From the NCBI GenBank assembly GCA_042408955.1, contig JBHOQQ010000070.1, forward strand, positions 1-64,000: DNA of 64,000 nt, written 5' to 3'. This stretch comes from CALGSZ01 sp042408955. GTDB taxonomy: Bacteria; Chloroflexota; Chloroflexia; Thermomicrobiales; UBA6265. The position numbers and the translations under genes are program-made. The notes beneath the pieces were generated by a model, which was given only the letters and a program-made list of their open reading frames with translations, ran no database searches and was not told the origin of the DNA. This document shows, one piece after another, positions 41,644-49,432 of this stretch (the stretch's first letter is position 1; every line of letters starts with the position of its first letter).

Positions 41644-42354
41644 GTGCAAGACGAAACGGTCTTCGTGGCAACTCCGGCCTGGCGGAGTCACCATGCTGGG
41701 GCATCAGCCGCGGTGCTCGCGGTCCGCCTTACCGCCCCTCCTGTTCGCACGCGTGCGCTCGACGCCGCGCGCGAGCAGCTTGAACGCGAATTGCGTTTGC
41801 GCTACGGCGGCCTTGCGCGATCTGAGCTTCGGACCATGGGCAATTTGCCAGCGTACGTGTCCTACTACCGGCAGTTCGGCCAGACCTATCACGTCTTGCA
41901 CCAGATCGAATCGGTTGCCGTAAAGGGGAAGCCGCTTGCCCCTCGGGAGCCGCTCGTGGAAGCCGGGTTCCTGGCCGAGCTTGCCACTGGCCTTCTGACG
42001 GCAAGCCACGACCTCGATGTGCTCACCCTCCCAATCATGATCGACGTGGCAACCGGCACCGAGCGCTATACGCTCTACAATGGCGAGGCCGTGACTGCCA
42101 AAGCTGGCGACATGCTGATGCGGGACCAGAACGCGTTGCTAACGACCATTATTCTGGGACCCGCCGGCGTTGCCCGGATCACGCCGCAGACCCGGTCAGC
42201 CGTGTACTGCATTTATGCCCCACCAGGGGTGAACGCGGTGGAGGTGCATGATCACCTGACATTGATCGAGCGCACCGTGCAGCTTCTTGACCCAGCTGCG
42301 ATCATCCACGCAAGAATCGTCCTAACGGCGCCGCCTGAATCCACATCTTGTTGA
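41644..42354 (+). CDS. B3/B4 (phenylalanyl-tRNA synthetase beta-type) domain protein
   Basis: 236 residues. Stand-alone B3/4 fold: ELRLRYGGLARSELRTMGNLPAYVSYYRQFGQTYHVLHQIESVAVKGKPL, LLTASHDLDVLTLPIMIDVATGTERYTLYNGEAVTAKAGDMLMRDQNALL. In PheT this module forms part of the editing site; free-standing copies are proposed to hydrolyse misacylated tRNA or have unknown roles. The GTG at 41644 has no strong ribosome site. Convergent with the secreted protein at 42435 across a 10-bp hairpin. Confidence 0.85.
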   Translation: MQDETVFVATPAWRSHHAGASAAVLAVRLTAPPVRTRALDAAREQLERELRLRYGGLARSELRTMGNLPAYVSYYRQFGQTYHVLHQIESVAVKGKPLAPREPLVEAGFLAELATGLLTASHDLDVLTLPIMIDVATGTERYTLYNGEAVTAKAGDMLMRDQNALLTTIILGPAGVARITPQTRSAVYCIYAPPGVNAVEVHDHLTLIERTVQLLDPAAIIHARIVLTAPPESTSC

Positions 42355-42369
42355 ATGCGCCAGACACGA

Positions 42370-42402
42370 GCGTGCTCCCACCGGCGGCCAGCGGGAGCAC
42401 GC
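42370..42402. terminator. Hairpin between convergent genes
   Basis: GCGTGCTCCC (42370-42379) and GGGAGCACGC (42393-42402), a perfect 10-bp stem with a 13-base loop between two convergent genes. There is no T-run, so it is a plausible but unproven bidirectional terminator. Confidence 0.55.
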
Positions 42403-42434
42403 CCCGAGCTGCCCTTCGTCCGGGCCACCCTGCG

Positions 42435-43019
42435 TCACGAGGCCGGCGTAGCCTCCACGTCGGTGGATGTGCCAGCCGCGCCACCTGACTGGACAAGGTA
42501 GACCGTTACCTGCGTTCGGCCATCCATGCCCCCGCTGAGAATCGCCACGCCAGCGTATCCGGAGTTGTTGAGTTCACCGAGTCCGAACGTGAGCGTGTCA
42601 CCAACGCGCGTGCCGCCAACGTTGCCGCACGCGATGTAGTTGCCGATATTCTCTTGGCTTTCATGCACGTTGATGGCATATGGAGCAGCCAGCAAGTCAT
42701 CGAGGCTGACCTCAAGCTGGGTAACACTCATGAGCACGGGAATGGCATTCGCGGCGCCGGCCTGCTCACCGGCCATGGGACTCGCTTCCATCCCAGCCAT
42801 CGTGCCACTGATTTCCGCGATATTGGTGAGGGGATACACCACCTCGCCGAGGTTGTCGCACGTCCCTGAGTGAATGTGTGCCGGATGCCCAGCGGTTACC
42901 TGACCCGGCGCCGCAGTGGGACTTGCTTCCTGCGCCTGTACTGCCACTGCGCCGGCAACGAGCAACCCAACGATGCCGACGATGCCCCCAAGCTGTGCTA
43001 CCAATCGCCCCAGTCTCAT
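42435..43019 (-). CDS. Small secreted protein with SLDDLLAAP domain
   Basis: 194 residues: a signal peptide (LVAQLGGIVGIVGLLVAGAVAVQA), a QEASPTAAPGQVT linker, then one domain with HIHSGTCDNLGEVVYPLTNI, SLDDLLAAPYAINVHESQ, YIACGNVGGTRVGDTLTFGLGEL and YAGVAILSGG. The same order of motifs is found within the larger protein at 25268. The beta-rich look recalls CHRD-type or immunoglobulin-like folds, but no named family is certain. Ends with a short Thr/Pro tail. Probably a surface or cell-envelope protein. Confidence 0.72.
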   Translation of the reverse strand: MRLGRLVAQLGGIVGIVGLLVAGAVAVQAQEASPTAAPGQVTAGHPAHIHSGTCDNLGEVVYPLTNIAEISGTMAGMEASPMAGEQAGAANAIPVLMSVTQLEVSLDDLLAAPYAINVHESQENIGNYIACGNVGGTRVGDTLTFGLGELNNSGYAGVAILSGGMDGRTQVTVYLVQSGGAAGTSTDVEATPAS

Positions 43020-43161
43020 ACTCGGTCACCCTCCTGTGACATCGATCCGGCCAGCACGCGCCGCGCTGGCGCTCAGGAGGGTGCATGCGGTATGCCAGGA
43101 AGGCACTGGGTGACCCCGCGGCGTGACATGTAGGCTACCTGGCCGCCTAGCAGCCCCTCGG

Positions 43162-43527
43162 TCAATGACGGTCAACATGCGGCTGGTAGCGCACGATGGT
43201 AACTGGGTCGGTGGTGATGAGTCCGCCCTGCAACATTTCTTCAATCGCTGGCAAGAGGCGAGCGACTCGTTCTTCCGTGTCGATCCACTCCAGCACGAGC
43301 GGCAAATCCGCCGACAGATCGACAATGGACGCCGCGTGGATCTTGCTGTGGGCACCGTAACCGGCCAGACCGCGTGTCACGGTGGCGCCGGCCGCGCCTT
43401 CCCTCCGGAGAAATTCAAGGAGCGCGCTCCAGAGCGGTTGTCCATAATGCCGGTCCCGCTCACCAAAATACGCACGGACGCGGATCCCCCGCCCGTTCAT
43501 CTGATGCTCAAGCGCTTCGCGCCCCAC
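43162..43527 (-). CDS. DUF190 family protein
   Basis: 121 residues of a PII-like ferredoxin-fold family. Typical text: RVRAYFGERDRHYGQPLWSALLEFLRREGAAGATVTRGLAGYGAHSKIHAASIVDLSADLPLVLEWIDTEERVARLLPAIEEML. DUF190 proteins are commonly encoded with CrcB fluoride channels in many genomes, and two crcB genes lie 2.3 kb away. It is the last gene of the fluoride-riboswitch operon (45492-43162), 30 bases after the MFS gene. A ligand-binding or regulatory role for the transporter is an inference. Confidence 0.92.
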   Translation of the reverse strand: MGREALEHQMNGRGIRVRAYFGERDRHYGQPLWSALLEFLRREGAAGATVTRGLAGYGAHSKIHAASIVDLSADLPLVLEWIDTEERVARLLPAIEEMLQGGLITTDPVTIVRYQPHVDRH

Positions 43528-43557
43528 CAGCGCACTCCTCGCTCCTTGTCCGCCCCG

Positions 43558-44760
43558 CTATCGCTGGCGCCGAACCGCCAAAAGCACAGGCACGGCTGCG
43601 GCTTGGGTCAGGACAGCAAAGGCCACCACGGTGCCAACCGACCGATCGTAAAGCAATCCCATGACCGCGCTGCCGGCAAACCACGCCATGCCATAGCCAC
43701 CATTGAACAGGCCATAGGCGGCAGCACGGCGCTGCGTTGAAACCAATTCTGCCACTGCCGCCCGCATAATGGACTCTTGGCTGGCCAAGCCAATGCCCCA
43801 CAAGCTGACGCCAATCAACGCCGCAACCGGCCCACCTAGAAAGACCAGTGGAGCGAACGGCAAGGCCAGCATGACCGCTGCGGCTACAACTGGGTAGCTA
43901 AAGCGATCGAACAGGCGCCCAAGAACAAGCGCCCCAATGGCATCAATGCCCATTGCCACTGCGTAATACACCGGGATAAGGGCATCGCGCACAACCGCGT
44001 CGTGGGCAAGATGATAGGCAATCAGGGCGAAATCAGCGAATCCAGCCCCGACCAGCGCCGAGCCCGCCAAATAGATCCAAAACGCTTTAGGCCAACCATG
44101 CGTGACAAGCGGCTCGGCCGCCTCGAAGGCACCAGGGTGGGGATGCCAGAACCGGACCGCGATCAACACGCCGAGTGTGCAAAGCGCGGGGATCGCTAGC
44201 ACGGCCAAACCTGTTCGATAGCCATCTCCCAGCCACATCACCGCGACGACGAGTAACGGCCCAAGCACCGCACCTGTTTGGTCAAGCGCCTCATGGATTC
44301 CGAACCCCCAGCCTCGTCCGACCTGGGAGGTGGCATAGGAGAGCATCGCATCGCGCGCGGGTGTCCGCACTGCCTTACCAATCCTCTCGGCAATGAGCAG
44401 CAGTACAGCCCATTGCCAGTGCCCAACCAGCGCAAGCAACGGCACCGCCACCATGTTGATGGTGTACCCCGTAAGGGTGATGGTCCAATACCGTGCGGTC
44501 CGGTCGCTAATGTAGCCAGAAACGATGCGCAGCGCGTAGCCCAGCAATTCGCCGAGCCCGGCCGTGACGCCCACAACAGTCGCGCTGGCGCCAAGCATGG
44601 CAAGATAAGGTCCCGCAATGCTGCGCGCCCCCTCGTAGGCCATATCAGCGAACAAACTGACGACTCCGAGCAGGACGACGAATTGCAGTGCCCGCTTGGC
44701 GTCACTGCCGCGTGGCTGGCTGGAGGTGCCTTGGAAATGATCAGCGGCCTGATGGGTCAT
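43558..44760 (-). CDS. MFS transporter in fluoride-riboswitch operon
   Basis: Major facilitator, 400 residues and about twelve membrane segments. It opens with LQFVVLLGVVSLFADMAYEGARSIAGPYLAMLGASATVVGVTAGLGELLGYALRIVSGYISDRTARYW, where the D-Y-I-S-D-R type loop follows segment 2. A soluble linker lies near PHPGAFEAAEPLV. The gene starts on the base after the DUF6062 stop. Its position behind a fluoride-sensing RNA suggests expulsion of fluoride or of a fluoride-stress product, but sequence does not define the substrate. Confidence 0.93.
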   Translation of the reverse strand: MTHQAADHFQGTSSQPRGSDAKRALQFVVLLGVVSLFADMAYEGARSIAGPYLAMLGASATVVGVTAGLGELLGYALRIVSGYISDRTARYWTITLTGYTINMVAVPLLALVGHWQWAVLLLIAERIGKAVRTPARDAMLSYATSQVGRGWGFGIHEALDQTGAVLGPLLVVAVMWLGDGYRTGLAVLAIPALCTLGVLIAVRFWHPHPGAFEAAEPLVTHGWPKAFWIYLAGSALVGAGFADFALIAYHLAHDAVVRDALIPVYYAVAMGIDAIGALVLGRLFDRFSYPVVAAAVMLALPFAPLVFLGGPVAALIGVSLWGIGLASQESIMRAAVAELVSTQRRAAAYGLFNGGYGMAWFAGSAVMGLLYDRSVGTVVAFAVLTQAAAVPVLLAVRRQR

Positions 44761-45492
44761 TCACTGATCCTGGCGAGCGTGGCCGGCCCCACCAGGCCAG
44801 CCAGCGACGTGATAGACCGCGCGCTGGGCTGCTCCACGCTCGATGCCCGCCGGCTCGTGCCGGTAGCGATAGTCGTGTTTCCGAATGATCTCACGAAGGT
44901 GCCGGCGGAGTTGCCCCACCTGCGCGATCGCCACCTCACGGAGTATGGCAAACTCCTCCGGCGCGGCACGGCATAGCGCCTGGCGCAGATGCGGGATACA
45001 CAGTGTGGCCGACTGGGCATACGCGGCCCGAAACTCCGGCTCTGACAACCCCGCGATGAGTGCTGTGACGGCTATCGCCGCCGCTTCATCCCGGACCCGG
45101 CAGAAGGGACACTGGCCATCAGGCTTGAGCAGCGTACATTCCCGATCCGAACTCGCATCGCCAGAGAGAGTGAATCGCGCGACGATTTCCAGCAGACGCC
45201 CGCCGCGTTGCGAGGGCTCAAGCTGCCGGAGCGCCGCCTCGATCTCCTTGAGCACACCGTCGTACACCAGGGAGGTGCTGAGAACGCGGGCGCGGGCAAG
45301 CCACTTGTTGGCATGCTCCGGGCAAAATCCCCAGGCGGCATCGACGTCCGCGCGGAAGCCTGGATCGTTGACAAACTCATAGTCAACGCTGTCCATCGCG
45401 TGCTCCACCGCCCGGTGCATCAAGCGGCAAACAGGACAGCCGGGCATGGGGAATGCGTCGAGCAGGTCTTCGTGCGCCGCTGATCGCTCCAT
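44761..45492 (-). CDS. DUF6062 family protein with duplicated Cys/His metal-binding motifs
   Basis: About 243 residues, soluble. Two similar halves each have CPxC followed about 35 residues later by CxxH: C19/C22 with C57/H60 (MPGCPVC, GFCPEH) and C127/C130 with C164/H167 (GQCPFC, TLCIPH). That spacing predicts two Zn-type sites from an internal duplication. The ATG at 45492 follows TGGAGAT. It is the first gene after the fluoride riboswitch and abuts the MFS gene. Function unknown; the riboswitch places it in fluoride response. Confidence 0.85.
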   Translation of the reverse strand: MERSAAHEDLLDAFPMPGCPVCRLMHRAVEHAMDSVDYEFVNDPGFRADVDAAWGFCPEHANKWLARARVLSTSLVYDGVLKEIEAALRQLEPSQRGGRLLEIVARFTLSGDASSDRECTLLKPDGQCPFCRVRDEAAAIAVTALIAGLSEPEFRAAYAQSATLCIPHLRQALCRAAPEEFAILREVAIAQVGQLRRHLREIIRKHDYRYRHEPAGIERGAAQRAVYHVAGWPGGAGHARQDQ

Positions 45493-45504
45493 GCGGTATC
45501 TCCA

Positions 45505-45592
45505 CAAAACAAAAGCTTCTACCGCCCCATGACATCGGGAGCAGGTAGAAGCTATCAGCCGCTGCTGCGGCAGTGTGGCGAGCCTCATCGCC
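45505..45592 (-). ncRNA. Fluoride riboswitch (crcB motif) with overlapping terminator
   Basis: Minus-strand aptamer from 45592: GGCGATGAGGCTCGCC (P1 with internal pseudoknot bases), then ACACTGCC, GCAGCAGCGG, CTGATAGCTTCTACC. This aligns with the Thermotoga fluoride aptamer (GGCGATGAGG, CTGCC, GGCTGATGG, CTCTAC). Pseudoknot partners TGAGGCT and AGCTTCTA pair with one G-T wobble. The last aptamer bases AGCTTCTACC (45553-45544) also pair with GGTAGAAGCT (45523-45514), followed by TTTTGTTTTG, so fluoride binding should prevent termination (ON switch). It lies 12 bases before DUF6062. Confidence 0.93.
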
Positions 45593-45629
45593 GGGAGACC
45601 AGCCTCATCTGCCTGGCCTCACCGCCGGG

Positions 45630-45658
45630 ATAGTAGGGTTGCGCACCAGGGCTGTCAA
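45630..45658 (-). promoter_or_regulatory. Promoter of the fluoride-riboswitch operon
   Basis: On the minus strand TTGACA (45658-45653), 17 bases, TACTAT (45635-45630). Transcription should start near 45623, leaving about 30 bases before the aptamer; that short leader contains GGCGGTGAGGCCAGGC, which resembles the aptamer's 5' strand. Confidence 0.75.
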
Positions 45659-45855
45659 GCGCGATCTGCACACGATGATCTCCTGGGCTGCGTGAGCCGT
45701 GTTGCACGCTTTACAATCGGAGGTGCTGTTGCGCGGCGACGCTGGCAGTATGCCAGGTCATCGTTGAACGGCTCCACCGCACACCCGCCAACGCCAGAGG
45801 AGAGTACTCAGGTGGCGCATGACATCGCTGTAGCCTTCTGCATGGAGATCGCCCG

Positions 45856-46233
45856 GTGACCTATCTCCTTGTCGGGCTCGGCGGGTTTCTTGGCGCCAAC
45901 GCGCGTTACGCGATCTCCGTTTGGGCGGCGAACCGGCTTGGCACTGCATTCCCGCACGGAACGTTTATCATCAACGTTTCCGGCAGCTTCCTCATGGGCG
46001 TTGCCGTCACCCTTATCGCTGGCCGGTTCGATGATGCCGCCAGCGCCCGCTTGCTGATCACCACGGGCTTTCTGGGCGCGTATACCACCTTCTCGACGTT
46101 TGCCTTCGAAACCCTGGCATTGCTTCGCCAGCGCGATTGGCGTGGTGGCCTTTTCAACGCTGTGGGCAGCGCCGGACTCGGCGCCGCCTCGGCAGCGCTC
46201 GGTATCTGGCTTACCAATCGGTCATTCGGATGA
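45856..46233 (+). CDS. crcB: Fluoride channel CrcB (first copy)
   Basis: Dual-topology or paired fluoride exporter subunit, 125 residues, four membrane segments. Family motifs: GGFLGANARYAISVWAA, FPHGTFIINVSGSFLMG (fluoride-path Asn), LLITTGFLGAYTTFSTFAFE (the GxxTTFSTF motif with Na-site and Phe box). The GTG follows GGAGATCGCCCG. Divergent from the riboswitch operon; no riboswitch is recognised in its own leader. Overlaps the second copy by four bases, so the pair probably forms a heterodimer in opposite orientations. Confidence 0.94.
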   Translation: MTYLLVGLGGFLGANARYAISVWAANRLGTAFPHGTFIINVSGSFLMGVAVTLIAGRFDDAASARLLITTGFLGAYTTFSTFAFETLALLRQRDWRGGLFNAVGSAGLGAASAALGIWLTNRSFG

Positions 46234-46805
46234 GCGGCACGCATCCCAACCCTGGCCCGCGAATGCAGTACACCACCCACGGCCACGAGCCCATGTCACG
46301 TCCGCATGTGACTGTGGCACCCGGCGACTCGGCGCTGCCGGACGGAGTGCTGGCGCAGCGTCCCGCTGGGAGCCAGCAGCCAACCACAGGTCCATCACAT
46401 CCGCCTCCCTCGTTCGCTCTGCACGAGACCATCGTGACCATCACCGCGGTCGGGCTCGGTGGCGTGCTCGGCGCCAACGCGCGTTACGTTCTGGGGACCT
46501 GGGCACAAGCGGCCTGGGGTTCCGAGTTCCCCTGGGGAACGCTGCTCATCAACGTGCTCGGCAGCCTGCTGATCGGTGTCTTCCTGACGCTCGCCACGGA
46601 GCGCCTCACGATTCGCCCAGCGACGCGCCTATTCGTCGCGACCGGTATCCTTGGAGCATTTACCACCTTCTCGACGATGAGCTATGAACTTGTGCACCTG
46701 CTCCAAGCCGGCGCCCTAATCCGGGCTGTGCTGTATCTGCTGGCGAGTCTCGGCCTCGGCCTCATTGCCGTCATTGGCGGCCGCGTGCTAGCGCTCGCGG
46801 TTTAG
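46230..46805 (+). CDS. crcB: Fluoride channel CrcB (second copy) with N-terminal extension
   Basis: 191 residues if started at the overlapping ATG (ATGA with the first copy). The CrcB core begins near residue 65: VGLGGVLGANARYVLGTWAQ, FPWGTLLINVLGSLLIG, LFVATGILGAFTTFSTMSYE. The first 60 residues (HPNPGPRMQYTTHGHEP...PAGSQQPTTGPSHPP) are polar and proline-rich with several histidines, unusual for this compact family. Later starts (46263, 46293) would shorten but not remove this tail. Confidence 0.92.
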   Translation: MSGTHPNPGPRMQYTTHGHEPMSRPHVTVAPGDSALPDGVLAQRPAGSQQPTTGPSHPPPSFALHETIVTITAVGLGGVLGANARYVLGTWAQAAWGSEFPWGTLLINVLGSLLIGVFLTLATERLTIRPATRLFVATGILGAFTTFSTMSYELVHLLQAGALIRAVLYLLASLGLGLIAVIGGRVLALAV

Positions 46806-47001
46806 CGCATCGGATGCGTTGCGGACGCAAGAGATTGCTCGCGCCGCTCAGGATGACCGTGGGAGGCGGCCGGAATGAGGCATCGCTAAGGCAAGCCGTG
46901 CTCGACCACGGGCATACCTGGCCCGCGTTTCCAGCCCGGCGAGTTGCCGAGAGCCGGCTCTCCGATGAAGCGCCACCATGTGGCGCGGCCCATCGTCCAG
47001 A

Positions 47002-47739
47002 TCATGGATGATGCGAGACCGGACGCGGCACGAGATTCTCGGCAAATGCGTAGAGCACCGCCTGCGTCCGGTCGCGCACGCCGATCTTCTGGAAGAGAGC
47101 GGAGAGATTGTTCTTGACCGTGCTCTCAGCGAGCGATAGTTCGTTGGCGATTTGCCGGTTGTTATAGCCGGCGGCCAAGAGCCGCAACAGGGTCAGATCC
47201 CGTTGCGTGAGCGCGCCATCGCGGTGGCCTTCGTCCGGCTGCCGCGTCACGAGGCGGTGATATTCGCGAATGAGCACCGGAGCCAGGGTGGGATCAATTG
47301 CCGATCCGCCAGCGGCCGCCAGGCGTACCGCGCGGATGACATCCTCGGAGCGGGCATTTTTCAGCAGATAGCCCTTCGCCCCGGCGCGCACTGCCTGGAT
47401 CGCGTAATCATCTTCCCAAAACATGGTCAGCACGATCACGCTGGTATCAGGGCAGAATCGTGTGACTGCCTCGGTTGCGCGGATACCATCAACAACCGGC
47501 ATATTGATGTCCATCAGAATTACCTGTGGGGCCAATTCCCGCGCGAGGCGGATCGCCTCCTCACCGTTCGCAGCCTCGCCCACGACGACGATGTCGCTCG
47601 TTTCCTCGAGGAGTTTCCGCAAGCCCTCGCGGACCAAATGATGATCATCGGCGAGCAAGACGGTGAGTCGCTTGTCTCCTGCCATCTTCGAGGGAGCGCC
47701 TTGTCCTGACCGGCGATCCGGAGCCGGGCTTCGCTCCAT
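47002..47739 (-). CDS. NarL-type response regulator paired with the upstream kinase
   Basis: About 245 residues. Receiver: TVLLADDHHLVREGLRKLLEE, phospho-Asp in VILMDINMPVVDGI, Lys in YLLKNARSEDV. C-terminal LuxR helix-turn-helix: LTQRDLTLLRLLAAGYNNRQIANELSLAESTVKNNLSALFQKI. The start is uncertain: ATG 47739 follows GGGGGTG, ATG 47685 would begin just before the receiver, and an upstream TTG at 47814 is possible. Forms an operon with the kinase ending at 47815. Confidence 0.93.
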   Translation of the reverse strand: MERSPAPDRRSGQGAPSKMAGDKRLTVLLADDHHLVREGLRKLLEETSDIVVVGEAANGEEAIRLARELAPQVILMDINMPVVDGIRATEAVTRFCPDTSVIVLTMFWEDDYAIQAVRAGAKGYLLKNARSEDVIRAVRLAAAGGSAIDPTLAPVLIREYHRLVTRQPDEGHRDGALTQRDLTLLRLLAAGYNNRQIANELSLAESTVKNNLSALFQKIGVRDRTQAVLYAFAENLVPRPVSHHP

Positions 47740-47814
47740 GCGGGCACCCCCGTGTCCGTTATCGCTCAACTCACCACCTCCGGCATCACCCCATGCCTGA
47801 CGCCATCTTTTCAA

Positions 47815-49017
47815 TCAATCCCGGCTGCGCGCGCCGCCCTGTCCTGCGGAGAGAGGAATCCAGGCACGGACCGTTGTGCCGCCGCCCGGCCGCGACCCTA
47901 CCTCCAGTCGCCCTCCGGTCTCCTCCGCCAGCTCCTTGATCTGCTCCAGGCCAAAATGCCCGACAGGCGCAACGCCGTCGAACCCAACGCCGTCGTCGGC
48001 GACCTCGATCTCGATCGCATGGTCTGCCCGGCGCACTTCCAGGTGCACCCGGTCCGCTTGTGCATGCTTGCGCACGTTGTGCAGCGCCTCTCGAACAATG
48101 CCGACGATGGCCCGCTCAACTTCGGGCGCCAGCCGTACCCCACTCACCTGAGCAAACTTGACCTCCAGACCTGGCGCAGCGGGAGTCATTTCCGCGAGAA
48201 GCTCCCGTAGTGGTCCGGTAATGCTGGGAGCAGGCGGCTGGGACGAGCGAAGCCTGCCGATCGCTTTCCGCATGCCCAGGATCGCCCGATCAATCAGATC
48301 GCGCGCCTGCCGGGCATCAGCGGTGATCGCCTGGTCCTCACCGAGTGTCCGGATGAGACGGTCCAGCGCCAGCCCTGCCAGAGCCAGGTCCTGGGTCGGT
48401 CCATCGTGCAATTCTCGGCTGATGTCCTTGCGTGCTGCCGTCAGCTCTCGCTCGTGCTCGGCGCGGGAGATCGAAAGCTCCATGCGCTGGCGCATGACGA
48501 TCGCTTCCAGCGCTTGCGCCGTGACCACGCCAATCGCTCCAACCGCGAGGCGCTCAGCGGCCGTCGTCGCCGGTATCGCCCCGCCGGTACCGGCAAGGAG
48601 CAACGAGCCGAGCAATGAGTCACCTCGGACGAGCGGCACAACGAGGAGCGCAGGCGACCCTTCGATGACATACTGACCTGGTCCAGTGCTCGGCTCCCCC
48701 GGTGCATGCGCGGCGATCCACCGCTGGTGGAGCGATGCAGCAGCTACCTCCAGCGCTTGGCGCGGCAGGGATGGCGGCGTGGCATAGGCGACGGCGAAGA
48801 ATCCACGCTCATCCGGCCGCAGGAGCGCAACACTGCTCACTCCGGAAACCCGTGCTGCAAGGCGGCATGCAGTCCGATAGACCCCAACCAGCGTCCGCTC
48901 GCCAGCAATGGTCGCAAGGCCGCGCACCATCGCGTCGGCGGCTCTCTGGACCGGCTCCATTCTGGCCTCCGGCGGAGCCGCTGGCTCGACCGACTCTGTA
49001 TTCGCGATTGGGCGCAT
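47815..49017 (-). CDS. Sensor histidine kinase with GAF domain (NarX/DesK-like)
   Basis: 400 residues, cytoplasmic (no membrane helix). A GAF sensor at about residues 45-185 (LVGVYRTACRLAARVSGVSSVALLRPDERGFFAVAYA, VVPLVRGDSLLGSLLLAG), a HisKA_3 dimerisation helix with the phospho-His in ISRELHDGPTQDLALAGLAL, and an HATPase domain with REALHNVRKHAQA (N box), EVADDGVGFDG and GHFGLEQIKELAEETGGRLEVGSRPGGGTTV. The ATG at 49017 has GGAGAG upstream. Pairs with the response regulator at 47002-47739. Confidence 0.95.
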   Translation of the reverse strand: MRPIANTESVEPAAPPEARMEPVQRAADAMVRGLATIAGERTLVGVYRTACRLAARVSGVSSVALLRPDERGFFAVAYATPPSLPRQALEVAAASLHQRWIAAHAPGEPSTGPGQYVIEGSPALLVVPLVRGDSLLGSLLLAGTGGAIPATTAAERLAVGAIGVVTAQALEAIVMRQRMELSISRAEHERELTAARKDISRELHDGPTQDLALAGLALDRLIRTLGEDQAITADARQARDLIDRAILGMRKAIGRLRSSQPPAPSITGPLRELLAEMTPAAPGLEVKFAQVSGVRLAPEVERAIVGIVREALHNVRKHAQADRVHLEVRRADHAIEIEVADDGVGFDGVAPVGHFGLEQIKELAEETGGRLEVGSRPGGGTTVRAWIPLSAGQGGARSRD

Positions 49018-49432
49018 CCTTGCTCTCCGCCGGACTCACAACCCTGGGCTCTCGCTCGTGCCAGAGCCTTTCACGACCAGGAAACGCTCGCCCGCGAGGC
49101 TCGAATTCCGCACCCGTGGAGTCCCGATGGCTTTGCCGTGCAATGCACACATGGTGGGGCTATCCAGGGCTACGGCGTTGCCAGCCGAACCTCCCGACCA
49201 CCCTCCATCCTACCCATGCGCGTGTCCGCCGATAAGGCAGGGTGCCAAGACTTTGGTCACAACTCGCGATAGGTTCATTTGCGCGACACATTGTGCCCAA
49301 GGCAGTAGCATTGCCTCACGCGCGATGGGCGCGCGGTGCACGAGCATGACGCGTAATTCCGCTCACCGCCAAGGCGCTCGGCTCACGCTCAGCGCCGGAT
49401 GCCGGTGAGCCAGTAATCTGAGCGGAGTTAGG
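49018..49432. other. Intergenic region without a supported gene
   Basis: About 415 bases between divergent genes. Open frames exist but lack ribosome sites and recognisable motifs. No repeat or RNA element was recognised. Confidence 0.45.

Noticed and set aside
45660..45855. Fluoride riboswitch in the crcB leader
   Set aside because: There is a CTGGCA/TGCCAG hairpin (45750-45765), but the GGCGATG and TGAT...CTCTAC elements are missing.
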